NCBI GenBank assembly: GCA_933228675.1
Contig: OW121740.1
Span: 162,760,806-162,824,805, forward strand
DNA: 64,000 nucleotides
Source: Stomorhina lunata
Lineage: Eukaryota; Arthropoda; Insecta; Diptera; Rhiniidae
Direction: 5' to 3'
The notes below the pieces were generated by a model, which was not told where the DNA came from, searched no databases, and saw nothing but the letters and a program-made list of their open reading frames with translations. This document shows, in pieces, positions 13,172-25,775 of this stretch (position 1 is its first letter; the number at the start of each line of letters is the position of its first letter). The position numbers were made by a program, and so were the translations under genes.

Positions 13172-13738
13172 AAAACAAGTAAGAAAGTGCTATAGTCGGT
13201 CAAGCCCGACCATACGACACCCTTCACCACTAAGTGTGTTCTTTTTCCTGTATAAAGACAAATATTTGCTAAATTTTGCCATCATACAAACACTTTCTCA
13301 AAATTTATATATTTAAGCTGTTTTCGATATTTTGACTTATATGAGGTCAAGGGTCAAATGTGGACCGATTATCTCGAAATTTGGTAAGTTGATTACAGTT
13401 GCTACAAAAATTATGTATGCAAAAAATAAACATAAAATTCTCATTATCTTCAGACTTACGAGCGTTTTAGTGATTTTTGTCTCATTTGGTGCGTTCTGAC
13501 AGTTATCTTTAGAATTGCGACCTGTAGTTTGATTACAAGGCTTACATGGGGTCCAGCCAGCCAGCCAGCCAGCCGTCCAGACGGACGGACGGACTGACAT
13601 CGCTAAATCGACTCAGAAAGTGATTCAAAGCCTATTGGTATACTAAAAGGTGGGCCTAAGACAAATATTTCTATGCGTTACATACATCAGCACAAACTTA
13701 TAATACCCTTTACACCTATGGTGGTGAAGGGTATAATA
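13172..13738 (+). mobile_element. Helitron-like mini-me/DINE-type non-autonomous element
   Basis: The 5' end reads AAAACAAGTAAGAAAGTGC, then TAGTCGGTCAAGCCCGACC (a small hairpin) and ATACGACACCCTTCACC. A GTCY-type microsatellite (CAGCCAGCCAGCC, then GTCCAGACGGACGGACGG) lies at about 13556-13597, followed by CTAAATCGACTCAGAAAGTG. The 3' end is a subterminal hairpin, TAATACCCTTTACACC with GGTGGTGAAGGGTATAATA. This is the arrangement of the dipteran mini-me/DINE (Helentron-type) repeats. It has no transposase. An open frame on the minus strand at 13337-13600 is a shadow of the element. A T run and then an inverted family A array follow at once. Confidence 0.85.
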
Positions 13739-13766
13739 AACAAAGACGTTTTTTTTTTTTTTTTTA

Positions 13767-14404
13767 ATTTCCTATAAAAATAAGAAATTTTTGAAAAATT
13801 TCCTATAAAAATAAGAAATTTTTGAAAAATTTCCTATAAAAATAAGAAATTTTTGAAAAATTTCCTATAAAAATAAGAAATTTTTGAAAAATTTCCTATA
13901 AAAATAAGAAATTTTTGAAAAATTTCCTATAAAAATAAGAAATTTTTGAAAAATTTCCTATAAAAATAAGAAATTTTTGAAAAATTTCCTATAAAAATAA
14001 GAAATTTTTGAAAAATTTCCTATAAAAATAAGAAATTTTTAAAAATTTCCTATAAAAATAAGAAATTTTTGAAAAATTTCCTATAAAAATAAGAAATTTT
14101 TGAAAAATTTCCTATAAAAATAAGAAATTTTTGAAAAATTTCCTATAAAAATAAGAAATTTTTGAAAAATTTCCTATAAAAATAAGAAATTTTTGAAAAA
14201 TTTCCTATAAAAATAAGAAATTTTTGAAAAATTTCCTATAAAAATAAGAAATTTTTGAAAAATTTCCTATAAAAATAAGAAATTTTTGAAAAATTTCCTA
14301 TAAAAATAAGAAATTTTTGAAAAATTTCCTATAAAAATAAGAAATTTTTGAAAAATTTCCTATAAAAATAAGAAATTTTTGAAAAATTTCCTATAAAAAT
14401 AAGA
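13767..14404 (-). repeat. Family A satellite, inverted orientation, homogeneous
   Basis: About 20 nearly identical 31-bp monomers read on the plus strand as TTTCCTATAAAAATAAG then AAATTTTTGAAAAA, the reverse complement of the arrays at 4041-7410 and elsewhere. It is sandwiched between two Helitron-like copies in opposite orientations. Confidence 0.96.
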
Positions 14405-14429
14405 AATATAAAAAAAATATTGATACATT

Positions 14430-14907
14430 GGCCACAAATATCAATATTTTTTTTATGAAATTTAAAACAAATACTGATTATGTAAACCAAAATCAGTGTA
14501 TCAAAAATCGGTCCACATTTGACCATAGCTCCCATATAAACTCTTTCATCAAAACGCATTAAAAGAGACAAAAATCACTAAAACGCTCGTAATGAGACAA
14601 AAATCACTAAAACGCGATGATGATAATAATGAGAATTTTAAGTTTAATTTTTGAAAGGATAATTTTTGTAAAAACTGTAAACAATTTGCCAAATTTCGAG
14701 ATAATCGGTCCACATTTGACCCTAGATCTCATATAAGTCCAAAAGACGGAAACAGCTTAAATAAATAAGTTTAAAGAAAATGTTTGTATGATGACAAAAT
14801 TCAGCAAATATTTGTCTTTATACGATAAAAAAAAAACACCTTTGACCTTGGTGGTAAAGGGTATCGTATGGTCGGGCTTGACCGACTATAGAACTTTCTT
14901 ACTTGTT
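14430..14907 (-). mobile_element. 5' part of a Helitron-like element, inverted copy
   Basis: On the minus strand it runs from AACAAGTAAGAAAGTTC and ATAGTCGGTCAAGCCCGACC through AAAGACAAATATTTGCTG to GTCAAATGTGGACCGAT. Each piece matches the copy at 13172. The 3' half is absent. An internal short duplication contains GACAAAAATCACTAAAACGC twice (14568-14619). It forms an inverted pair with 13172-13738 around the satellite array. Confidence 0.85.
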
Positions 14908-15904
14908 GTAATTAGATTTTTCTTTATATTCTTAATAAAGTATTGAATAACAAACAACCTTTTCAAGCATTTATTCAAATTAAAATTCAATTTTAATCTA
15001 AACTGAAATCTTATAATTCATTCATTATAAGCTAAAGCAAAATTTTATTACTGCAAAATCAAAGAAATTGTATATATCAGAGTGGGACTCCTTTACCTAG
15101 TACTAATTCCTTAACATAAATACTTCACCATATTTTAAAATCCTTACAAGTGTTAATATGTGCTGGTACTTTTCCACTAATACTTATGCATTCATTCCTC
15201 TTTGTTAATAGCTTTCATATGTTTTCCTTTCTCTTATTCATTTTCCTGACTTTTGCTGTCTTTGTGTGTTTTATGTGAATTTTTTTAGTTCCTCCATTCA
15301 TATTTTTTCTTAACATATTCTCTCATCTGTCAATAGCAATCGTGCTAAATTGATTTCATAAAATTTTTCTTTTCTGGATTTTATTTCATTTTTCATCTTA
15401 AATTTTTGCTTTTTGTTTTCTTAATGGCTGCTTTAAAGACAAGTGTCATATGGCTTGTTAAATTTTATGATTGATATGAATCAGATAGAAGCCATTGTGC
15501 AAAAATATCAAATATTAAAAGTATATACTTACACAATAATAAATATGATTAACGTATTCCTGAAAGTAGGGAAAGTTCGTTTTAAGAACTTTGTAAGAAA
15601 ATACCTTTTTAAAGGAAAGTACTTATTTTAAAAAAGTAACTTTTCGAAGAGGGATTTTTTCAGAAACTGTGGTAACAAAGAAGAGTAAATTTTTGAAGTA
15701 ATGTAACTTTTTCTCATTGTCTGAGACAAGTACCCCGATCCAATTTTTGAAGAGGGATTTTTGCAGAATCTTTAGTAACGAGGAGGTGTCAATATTTATT
15801 CTGACAAATGAGTTTTAGGTACTATATTGTGTAAGACATCAACTTCTTAGCCAACAAAATCTTCAATCATGAATTCCGCTTAAAAACCTTCACCAAATTC
15901 AAGT

Positions 15905-15936
<32 letters not shown>

Positions 15937-16274
15937 CATATATATATATTTCTTTTTTAGTTCCAAAGTAATTAAAAATTAAGCCATTCATTCTGATTTA
16001 TCCAAATATTGACAAAGCCCCAAATGCTTGTCAAAACAAATAGAATTTTTTAATAATTCTGTACATATTTTTCATTTTTTTTATCTATATGTAAACTACT
16101 TAAAAAACTTCATTATCATAATCTGAGTGGAAAATTATTCTTAAAATAAATATTAACTTAAAGTTGACAAAAGTAAAACAAATACGAAACAGAATAAAAA
16201 TGAAAAATATCATTAAAAAACTTTAATAAAGCAGAACAAATACAATGACTTTGATTTCTATAATGCCCTATATC
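14908..16274. other. Unique intron sequence
   Basis: No gene seen. Two similar stretches containing GAAGAGGGATTTTT lie at about 15646 and 15749 (103 bp apart), a small local duplication. A TA dinucleotide run is annotated separately. Confidence 0.5.
15909..15949 (+). repeat. (TA)n microsatellite
   Basis: Two blocks of TA dinucleotides split by a single C. Confidence 0.9.
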
Positions 16275-16960
16275 ACGAAAATTTTTCAAAAATTTCTTAT
16301 TTTTATAGGAAATTTTTTAAAAATTTCCTATAAAATTTCCTATAAAAATAGGAAATTTTTGGAAAACTTCCTATAAAAATAGGAAATTTTTGGAAAACTT
16401 CCTATAAAAATAGGAAATTTTTGAAAAATTTACTATAAAAATAGGAAATTTTTGAAAAATTTCCGATAAAAATTGGAAATTTTTGAAAAATTTCCTATAA
16501 AAATAGGAAAATTTCGAAAAATTTCCTATAAAAATAGGAAATTTTTGAAAAATTTCTTATAAAAATAGGAAATTTTTGAAAAATTTCTTATAAAAATAGA
16601 AAATTTTTGAAAAATTTCAGTAAAAAATAGGAAATTTTTGAAAAGTTTCCCTAAAAAATAGGAAATTTTTGAAAAATTTCGCTAAAAAATATGAAATTTT
16701 TGAAAAATTTCCTATAAAAATAAGAAATTTTTGAAGGAAATTGTTTATGGGAAATTTTTCTAAAATTTCTTAATTTTATAGGAAATTTTTCAAAAATTTT
16801 TTATTTTAATAGGGAATTTTTCAAAAATTTATTTACTTTATAGGAAATTTTTCAACAATTTCTTATTTTTACAGGCAATTTTTCAAAAATTTTTTATTTT
16901 TATAGGAAATTTTTTTTTAAATTATTTTTTTAGGAAATTTTGCAAAAATTTCATATTTTC
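16275..16960. repeat. Family A satellite with orientation switches
   Basis: About 16275-16330 is in plus orientation (TTTTTCAAAAATTTC). About 16330-16735 is in the opposite orientation (TTTCCTATAAAAATAGG, TTTTTGAAAAATTTCC). From about 16740 it returns to plus orientation. The array therefore contains two inversion junctions. Confidence 0.9.
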
Positions 16961-16979
16961 AAAAAATAAATTTATTGAT

Positions 16980-17056
16980 GTTGTCATATGGCAACACAAT
17001 TCCTAAAGTTTTGTCCTAGGGTAAATGTTATGGTCGGACTTAAATGACTATATTTT
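16980..17056 (-). mobile_element. Decayed Helitron-like 5' end beside the array
   Basis: The minus strand reads ATATAGTCATTTAAGTCCG then ACCATAAC, a diverged match to the TATAGTCGGTCAAGCCCG and ACCATACG end of the element at 13172. It lies about 20 bp after the array ends. The match is imperfect, so this is a moderate-confidence call. Confidence 0.45.
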
Positions 17057-18404
17057 GTTTGTTGTTTTTTACTTCTTAAATAAACTTAATACTTTTTTTT
17101 GTATTATTTTGGACTGAAAGAAAAATCCACTTAAAACCATAAGAACCCTTCAGTTATCAACACATTTTTGCCACGTTCCTTATTCAAGGAAAAGTTATTT
17201 TCCCTACCACATAGTAGTGTTTGAAAGTATTCTTGACGATGATGATACTCTTTCATTTTGGGAAACGGTTTGGGATATGAGAAGTGGCGTATGGTAGCTG
17301 CGTTAATGCCACTGCATTAATATAATAAGCTGCATTTCATTTTAACTTCAACTTCAATTTTATTTTCATTATTATTGCGAAACTACGAATAAAATAGCTG
17401 AAATCTGAAAACAACGCAAATGTTTTGTAAAAAGAAAAATAAAAATAAAATTAAATTCTTCTTGGAATGAGCAGTTTTACACTTTTTTCGTTTTGTAAAA
17501 ACTTTTGCAAGTTGCCCGCATAAGTATGCAAATAATTTTGTGCAGATCTTAACAATTGTTTAATGCTTAAAGATTAACACAACTTTTTTGTTTTGTGCTC
17601 TCGCACTCGCCATTCTTTCTCCCACTTTCATTAAGTTTTTCCTTTATTTTTTCCCTTAACAGAAATAACAGAAGTTGTATTTTCCTCTTAATACCAAAAC
17701 GCAACACCTGCTGTTTTACATCAGACTCTCGCTGGCTGCTTTCTTTTGTTTTGTTGCGCCACTTCGAACTTTACAATACTTTTCTTTTCATTTTAATTCC
17801 AAACAAAACAACAAAAGTAAAAGAATAGACCAGGAATAAAAAAATTTCCTTAAGTACAAAAGTGTGTTATGTTTTTTGGTGAACTTTTTCGGAAAGGAAC
17901 AATTTATTTACCCGGCCTCTTTGTTTTGTTTTCTTTTCATTTTAAGTATTTCAGACTTATTGAAATTTGTTTTTTGTTTAGCGGAAAATATGAGCGGCTT
18001 ACTTTGACATTTTATTACAAAATTCTAACAAATAATATCTAAGCTTTAAAATAAATAAACTTGAATGTAGAAATTCTAAATCAAATATGCAAACAGGTAA
18101 CAGTTAATAAAGATTTTATGAACTTTTTTGACAAAATAACTTTTTTTTGGTGAAGGCTTAAGCTCTAAGCTGCGTTATTTTCTTAACAAATTATTATTAC
18201 AAAATATTTATGAATACATTGAAAAGGCTTTTAAGGATTTTTGCTTTATAGGTAGGCTTTATTATATCATAATTCATACAAATAAAAAACCTTATAGTAT
18301 TTGCAAAAGTAATGATAATTTTACTTTTTTTGATAAAACAATTTTTTTATTTATAAAATGTTAGCTTGATTTTAAATAAATTCCAAGAATAAAGTCCGTT
18401 CCTC
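17057..18404. other. Unique AT-rich intron sequence
   Basis: A frame at 17595-17828 is Ser/Phe/Leu-rich with no recognisable domain. I see no exon, RNA or element here. Confidence 0.5.
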
Positions 18405-20375
18405 CTTTCAAAAATTTAATTTTTTTATATTCGTAGCAAAATTTTCTTATTTTGATAAGATATTTTAAAAAAATTTCCTATTTTGATAGAATTTTTTCAA
18501 AATTTTCTTATTTTTATATTAAAATTTTTAAAATTTTGTCATTTCTTTAGGAAAATTTTCAAAAATTTCTTATTTCTATAGAAAATTATCCAAAAATTTC
18601 TTCTTTTTATGGGAAATTTCTCAAAAATTTGTTATTTTCATACAATTTTTTTTCAAAAATTTCTTATTTTTATAAAAAAGTTTTTAAAATATATATAGAA
18701 AATTATACAAAAATGTCTTTTTTTTTTATAGGAAATTTATTATTTTCATAAATTTTTTTTCAAAATTTTCTTATTTTTATAAAAAAGTTTTGAAAAATTT
18801 CGTTTTTTTTTTCGGAAAATTTTCAAAAATTTCTTATTTTTAAAATCCAATTTTTAAAAAAATATTTATCTGGCTAATTTTTTTTCAATTTTCTTATTTT
18901 TATAGGAAATTGTAATTTTTTTTTTTATATTTTTGAAGAAACATTTGTAAAATTTTCTGATTTTTATAGACATTTTTTTAAAATATTCTTATTTCTATAG
19001 GAAAATGTTCAATATTTCTTAGGAAAAATTTTTCTAATTTTCTTATTTTTATAGGAAATTTTTCAAAAAGTTCTTATTTTTATAAACAAATTTTAAGAAA
19101 TATTTATTTGGATGAAAGTTTTTAAATTTTCTTATTTTTGTAGGAAAATGTATAATTTTTTTCATAATTTTATCGAAAATTTTTCAAAATTTTCTTATTT
19201 TTATAGGAATATTTTCAAAAATGTCATATTTCTATAGGAAAATTTTCAATGTTTTCTTCTTTTGTTAGAAAAATTTTAAAAATTTTCTACTTTTAATTGT
19301 AAATATTTCAAAAATTTCGTATTTTCATGAAAGAATTTTCAAAAATTTATTTTTTTTATTTTTACAGAAAAATTAAAAATTTTTTTTTTTAGCAATTTTT
19401 TCAAAAATTTTTTATTTCTATAGGAAAATTTTTAATATTTTATTCCTTTTATAGAAAAATTTTAAAACGTTCTTATTATTTGGATAGGAAAATTTTCAAA
19501 ATTTTCTTATGTTTAAAAGATTTTTTTTTAAATTATTTAAAGGAAATCTTTAAAAATTTTTTATTTTTATAGCAAATTTTTAAGAAATTTCTTATCTCCA
19601 TAAGAAATTATCCAAAAAATTTTTGTTTTTATATGAAATTTTTTGAATATTTGTTATTTTTTTAGGAAAAATTTCAAAAATTTTCTATTTTTATAGAAAA
19701 TTTTTCAAAAATTTTCAATTTTTATAGGAAATTTTTAAAAAAATTTCAATTTTTAAAGGAAATTTTTAAAAAGATTTCAATTTTTATAGGAAATTTTAAA
19801 AAAAATTTCTATTTTTAAAGGAAATTTTTCAAAAATTTTCTATGTTTATAGCAATTTTTTCAAAGATTTTATATTTTTATAGTAAGTTTTCTAAAAATGT
19901 TCTGTTTTTATAGGAAGTTTTTCAAAAATTTTCTCTTTTTATCGGAAAATTTTCAAAGATTTTCTATTTTTATAGGAAATTTTTCAAAAGTTTTCTATTT
20001 GTATATGAAATTTTTTAAAAATTTTCCATTTTTATTGGAAGTTTTTCAAAAAATTTTTATTTTGACAGGAAATTTTTCAAAAATTTTCTATTTTTACAGA
20101 AAATTTTTCAAAAATTTTCTATTTCTATAGGAAATTTTTCAAAAAAAAAAATTCTTTTTTAATAGGATTTTTTTTAAATTTCTTAGTTTTACAGGAAATT
20201 TTTCAAAATGTCTTATTTTTATAGCGAAAATTTCTAATTTTTATAGGAAATTTTTCAAAAATTTGTTATTTTTATAGGAAATTATTTCAAAATTTCTTAT
20301 TTATAGGAAATTTTTCAAAAATTTCTCTACTTTTATAGGAAATTTTTAAAAATTTCTCTAATTTTATAGGAATTG
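18405..20375 (+). repeat. Family A satellite, strongly diverged
   Basis: Monomers of TTTTTATAGGAAATTTTTC type with many substitutions and indels, more decayed than the array at 735-2410. The last 200 bp are closer to consensus and run straight into the 12-bp array. Confidence 0.9.
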
Positions 20376-20389
20376 TTTTTTTAGTCTGT

Positions 20390-21440
20390 GTCATAGTCTA
20401 TGTTTTATTCTTTGTCTTAGTCTATGTCTTAGTCTATGTTTTAGTCTATGTCTTAGACTATGTCTTAGTCTATATCTTAGGCTATGTCTTAGTATATGTC
20501 TTAGTCTATGTCTTAGTCTATGTCTTAGTCTATGTCTTAGTCTATGTCTTAGTCTATGTCTTAGTCTATGTCTTAGTCTATGTCTTAGTCTATGTCTTAG
20601 TCTATGTCTTAGTCTATGTCTTAGTCTATGTCTTAGTCTATGTCTTAGTCTATGTCTTAGTCTATGTCTTAGTCTATGTCTTAGTCTATGTCTTAGTCTA
20701 TGTCTTAGTCTATGTCTTAGTCTATGTCTTAGTCTATGTCTTAGTCTATGTCTTAGTCTATGTCTTAGTCTATGTCTTAGTCTATGTCTTAGTCTATGTC
20801 TTAGTCTATGTCTTAGTCTATGTCTTAGTCTATGTGTTAGTCTATGTCTTAGTCTATGTCTTAGTCTATGTCTTAGTCTATGTCTTAGTCTATGTCTTAG
20901 TCTATGTCTTAGTCTATGTCTTAGTCTATGTCTTAGTCTATGTCTTAGTCTATGTCTTAGTCTATGTCTTAGTCTATGTCTTAGTCTATGTCTTAGTCTA
21001 TGTCTTAGTCTATGTCTTAGTCTATGTCTTAGTCTATGTCTTAGTCTATGTCTTAGTCTATGTCTTAGTCTATGTCTTAGTCTATGTCTTAGTCTATGTC
21101 TTAGTCTATGTCTTAGTCTATGTCTTAGTCTATGTCTTAGTCTATGTCTTAGTCTATGTCTTAGTCTATGTCTTAGTCTATGTCTGAGTCTATGTCTTAG
21201 TCTATGTCTTAGTCCATGTCTTAGTCTATGTCTTAGTCTATGTCTTAGTCTATGTCTTAGTCTATGTCTTAGTCTATGTCTTAGTCTATGTCGTAGTCTA
21301 TGTCTTAGTCTATGTCTTAGTCTATATCTTAATCTATGTCTTAGTCTATGTCTTAGTATATATCTTAGTCTTAGTCTATATCTTGGTCTATATATTATTC
21401 TATGTTTTAGACTATGTCTTAGTTTATGTTTAAGTCTAAA
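20390..21440 (+). repeat. 12-bp tandem repeat TATGTCTTAGTC
   Basis: About 87 copies of a 12-bp unit. The block from about 20509 to 21340 is almost identical, with only isolated substitutions (near 20835, 21185, 21213 and 21293). Edges decay to TATATCTTAGTC and TATGTTTTAGTC. Since 12 is divisible by 3, a frame stays open (repeating Val-Tyr-Val-Leu) for 117 codons at 20834-21187. It is not evidence of a protein. Confidence 0.97.
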
Positions 21441-21459
21441 TCTATGTCTTGAACAATGA

Positions 21460-23320
21460 TTTTGCCTGTCTCAGCTTGTACTCATACCTTTTTAAAATAA
21501 AAAATTTTTGATTTTTAAATTTATTGCATTTCATGTGGTACTTCAACGTTCAGTCTAGGAAAATGGCTATAACAAAATAATTTCTCTAACAATAAAATTT
21601 ATTTGCAAACATATGGTAAATTGTAGTTTCCATAACTTCTTGTTATTGAGTATAATGTGCTTTATAATGTTATATTTTTAAGTTTTTTTCTTATTGTTAT
21701 TTTTACAGAAAATGTTGAAAAAAAATGCGTAACATGTTAAAATAATCCTTTTCTTTTGTAAACTGTAACACAAGAAGCTCATACAAAAAACTACAACCAT
21801 AAAAATCTTGTATATGAAAATTGAATATATAATATGTACAAATATGTATTTATGTTTACTCGTCCTTACGAAGGATTTCTTATTTGTAATACTTTTGCTG
21901 TTTTTCTTCTTTCATATTTTTTAAGGTTTCTTTGGCATAATGCTGACATTGGTCGTTTTTAAGTATATTTTCCTTTATTATTTTAAATTTTTCTATTTTT
22001 TTTTTTGTGGAACTTATTTTTTTGTTGGTTGAACACTGAAGGAACAGAACTGAACAAAAGTGTTTTTATGCTTATGTTACCTTCCGTTTTCCTCATGATC
22101 AAAAGAATGATGGTGTCTTTATTGTTGTTGTTCTTGTTGTTGCTAGTTATGTTTCTAGCAACATTTAACCATTGTATTCGTAGTCAATTTCTTTACTAAG
22201 CTTTCTTTTATACTCTGGAATTTTTTCTCTAGATTTGTTGGCGTTTTTCTAGTAAAAGCTGTTGCTTTTGCCATTTATTTCTGTCTGCTTTTTTTGCTTT
22301 TCTGGTATGTGTTTGTAAGATACATTGTTCGCTGATACTTTTTTTGTAGCTGATATTTGGTTTGGTTTCTAACATTTCTTTTAGTTTTGTATTACAAAAC
22401 GGAAACGGAAGTAAAACTGCTTACAGCGCGAAAAGCTACACAGCTTTTGCAATATTTGTTCAGGGCATAACAAACCGGTTTTCATAACTACAGACACACT
22501 CTCAGACGTATATTGTTTACACATAGACAGACTTTTAATTCTATATTTAAGCTCAAACAAAACCTATTTCATTTCTTTTCTTTTTTTATCAAAAAATCCT
22601 TAGGAAACAAATGTTTAGAAAAAAATTTTCAAGAATTCCCTTGAATTCCGTTGATGGGGGTAAACATAAGTTCTAAATGCATATCTAAAGTTTTTTTTTT
22701 TAATAAACTAAAAAAACTTAAATCAAACACGGTCATCTTGAAGGAAAAAAGGGCTTAAATATGCCCTTCTGTTAAGGTTTTCCTTTATCTTTTTTTTTCT
22801 TTTAAATATTTCACAATATTTGTATACATATCTTTGTGGTTGAAAAAATTTATATATATATTATAAATATAAGAAATTTTCCTTGTGAATGTAAAAAATT
22901 TTTAAGAAAAATGTACAAAATTTTTCAAGTGTGGCCAAGTTATTCAAATTCAAGTATTTTGTGCTGCTGCATCCTAATCAGACTTTATTTTTTTCAACTT
23001 TTCTTTATATAAAAAATTTGTTATTGAATTGGAACTGTTTGCGCCAGCAATATAATAAGTCTGACATTAATATTTAAACTCTTTATATCTAAAATTATTT
23101 CAGCTCAACACTTAGGCTTGAGGGTCAAAATTATTGGCTTAATATTAAATGTTTATTATTATTTTAAGGCTAGACAGTAAATAAACATTGAAGACCTTTA
23201 AGTATTTGAGCTAAAGTTTAAGATTTTTAAATAATGAAACAAATATTTCCCGTTTATAAATCTATCTTTTATCTTTTTAATATGAATAATAAAATAATCA
23301 GTTGCCAAAATTTCACTTAC
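21460..23320. other. Unique intron sequence up to the exon donor
   Basis: AT-rich and non-repetitive. A frame at 22005-22199 has no recognisable motif. On the minus strand this lies just after the donor of the 23.3-kb exon. Confidence 0.5.
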
Positions 23321-23435
23321 CTCCTTCATCTGTCATTACCAAAATGGTAGTTTCCGGTCCCAAACCCTCGGGATTGAAAACCTGCACGGTAACCTTATAC
23401 TGTGTATAAGGTTCCAAATTGAGAATTTCATGACT
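23321..23435 (-). CDS. Internal exon: C-terminal third of the same FN3 domain
   Basis: On the minus strand the acceptor is TTCTTCTCTTTATAG and the donor GTAAGTGAAA. The exon is 115 bp: it starts in phase 0, matching the 57-kb exon, and ends one base into a codon, so the following intron is phase 1. It encodes 38 residues. SHEILNLEPYTQYKVTVQVF contains the FN3 tyrosine-corner pattern (L..Y..Y.V.V), followed by NPEGLGPETTILVMTDEG, a typical strand F-G hairpin and domain end. Joined to the previous exon it gives one complete FN3 domain of about 100 residues flanked by symmetrical phase-1 introns, the usual arrangement for exchangeable extracellular modules. No transmembrane or signal segment is visible, so the protein ends lie outside the window. 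The wording resembles Sidekick (serial Ig and FN3 domains, homophilic adhesion at cell junctions and synapses), but I cannot exclude L1-type or receptor phosphatase proteins. Confidence 0.93.
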
Positions 23436-24120
23436 CTATAAAGAGAAGAAGGAGAACAAAAATTAAATTTTTTAAATATGAAAAAAAGAAGGGATAAAAA
23501 TTAAATTTTTTTAATGTAAAAAAAGAAGGAGAAAAAATTTAAGCTAGTTTTTTTTTCAAATTTTTGAATTTTTTTTTTTTATGAGAAGAACCGATAAACT
23601 AAAATTTATCTGTAGAAAATTTTCACATAAATTTTTCAATAGAAAAATTTTATATATAAATTTTTCTATAGAACATCTTTTATACACAAATTTTCTATAA
23701 AATGATTTTTATATAATCAAAATCACTGAGCCAAATTGCTACTAAAATTCATCAAAATGGGTATATTTATTTTGATACATTCAGGGAATTTAGAAACAAT
23801 TAATTTTTTAAGTGAAGGCCTTCTTTAGAAAAGAGGATAAAAGAAGGATAAAAGATGTTGAAAATGAAAGATAAAGCTTTGAATTATTGAGAAGACTTAA
23901 GTTACGCCATCTGTTGTAATGTAGACGTATTACATATTTTCATACAGCCTTTTTTTATATCGAAGGCGCATAGTGGTTCAAAATTGTTTTTCATTGGCCA
24001 ATACTCTGTTACTTTTTAACTAATTAAGATTTTTAATAGTTCCTTTTAAAGTCAATAGATAACATCTTAAACTTTTAGTAAGATCCATACAACGCTTGTA
24101 AAGTAATTCCACCTTTTTAA
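23436..24120. other. Intron sequence next to the acceptor
   Basis: Includes the acceptor polypyrimidine tract (minus strand) and a short decayed family B/C-like stretch at about 23600-23700 (TTTTTCTATAGAAC). Nothing else recognised. Confidence 0.5.
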
Positions 24121-25775
24121 AAGAGATTTTTAAAAAATTTCTTATTTTTATAGGAAATTTTTAAAAAATTTCTTGTTTTTTTTAGGAAATTTTTAAAAAA
24201 TTTCTTATTTTTTTTTAGGAAATTTTTTAAAATTTTCTTATTGTTTTTTAGGAAGTTTTTTAAAAATTTCTTATTTTTATAGAAAAATTTTCAAAATTTC
24301 TTATTTTTATAGGAATTTTTAAAAAAATTTCTTATTTTTATAAGATTTTTTAAAAAAATTTCTTATTTTTATAGGAATTTTTTCAAAAGTCTCTTATTTT
24401 TTTTTAGGAAATTTTTTCAAAAATTTCTTATTTTTATAGGAATTTTTTCAAAAATTTTCTATTTTTATAGGAAATTTTTCAAAAATTTCTGTTTTTTATA
24501 GGAAATTTTTAAAAATTGTCTTATTTTTATAGGAAATTTTAAAAAAATTTCTTATTTTTATAGGAAATTTTTCAAAAATTTCTGTTTTTTATAGGAAATT
24601 TTTAAAAATTGTCTTATTTTTATAGGAAATTTTAAAAATAAGAAAATTTTCTTATTTTTATAGGAAATTTTTCAAAAATTTCTTATTTTTATAGGAAATT
24701 TTTTAAAAATTTCATATTTTTTTAGGAAATTTTTCAAAAATTTCTTATTCTTATAGGAAATTTTTCAAAAATTACTTATTTTTATAGGAAACTTTTCAAA
24801 AATTTCTTATTTTTATAGATAATTTTGCAAAAATTTCTTCTTTTTATAGGAAATTTTTTTAAAAATTTCTTCTCTTTATCGGAAATTTTTCAAAAATTTC
24901 CTACTTTCATAGGAAATTTTATTTTTATAGGAAATTTTTCAAAAATGTCTTATTTGTATAGGAAATTTTTCAAAATTTTTTTATTTTTATAGGAAATTTT
25001 TCAAAATTTTTTTATTTTTTTAGGAAATTTTTCAAAAATTTCTTATTCTTATAGGAAATTTTTCAAAAATTTCTTATTTTTATAGGAAACTTTTCAAAAA
25101 TTTCTTATTTTTATAGAAAATTTTGCAAAAATTTCTTCTTTTTATAGGAAATTTTTCAAAAATTTCTTATCTTCATACTTTCATAGGAAATTTTATTTGT
25201 ATAGGAAATTTTTCAAAAATTTCTTATTTGTATAGGAAATTTTTCAAAAATTTTCCTATTTTTATAGGAAATTATTCAAAAATTTCTTATTTTTATAGGA
25301 AATTTTGTAAAAATTTCTTATTTTTATAAGAAATTTTTCAAAAATTTTCTATTTTTATAGGAAATTTTTCAAAAAGTTCTTACTCGTATAGGAAGTTTTT
25401 CAAAAATTTCTTATTTTTATAGAAAATTTTCAAAAATTTCTTATTTTTATAGGAAATTTTTAAAAAATTTCTTATTTTTATAGGAAATGTTTCAAAATTT
25501 TCTTTTTATATGAAATTTAAAAAATTTTTCAAAATATTCTTGTTTTTATAGGTAATTTTTCAAAAATTTCTTATTTTTGTAGGAAATTTTTCAAAACTTT
25601 CTTAATTTTATAAGAAATTTTTCAAAAAATTCTTATTTTTATAAGAAATTTTTCAAAAATTTCTTATTTTTGTAGGAAATTTATCAAAAATTTCTTATTT
25701 TTCTAGGAAATTTTTCAAAAATTTCTTATTTGTATAGAAATTTTTTTAAAAAATTCTTTTTTTTTATACAAAATT
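24121..25775 (+). repeat. Family A satellite, diverged, with 298-bp duplication
   Basis: 31-bp monomers of TTTCTTATTTTTATAGG type. The rare variant TTATTCTTATAGG followed by GGAAACTTTTC occurs at about 24745 and 25043, 298 bp apart. A shorter duplication with AATTGTCTTATTTTTATAGG lies at about 24515 and 24605. Confidence 0.93.

Noticed and set aside
13337..13600. 87-codon minus-strand frame
   Set aside because: Lies inside the Helitron-like element; the Trp/Ala/Gly run comes from its GTCY microsatellite.
20834..21187. 117-codon open frame of repeating Val-Tyr-Val-Leu
   Set aside because: It is the translation of a 12-bp tandem repeat whose length is a multiple of 3, with no upstream gene structure.
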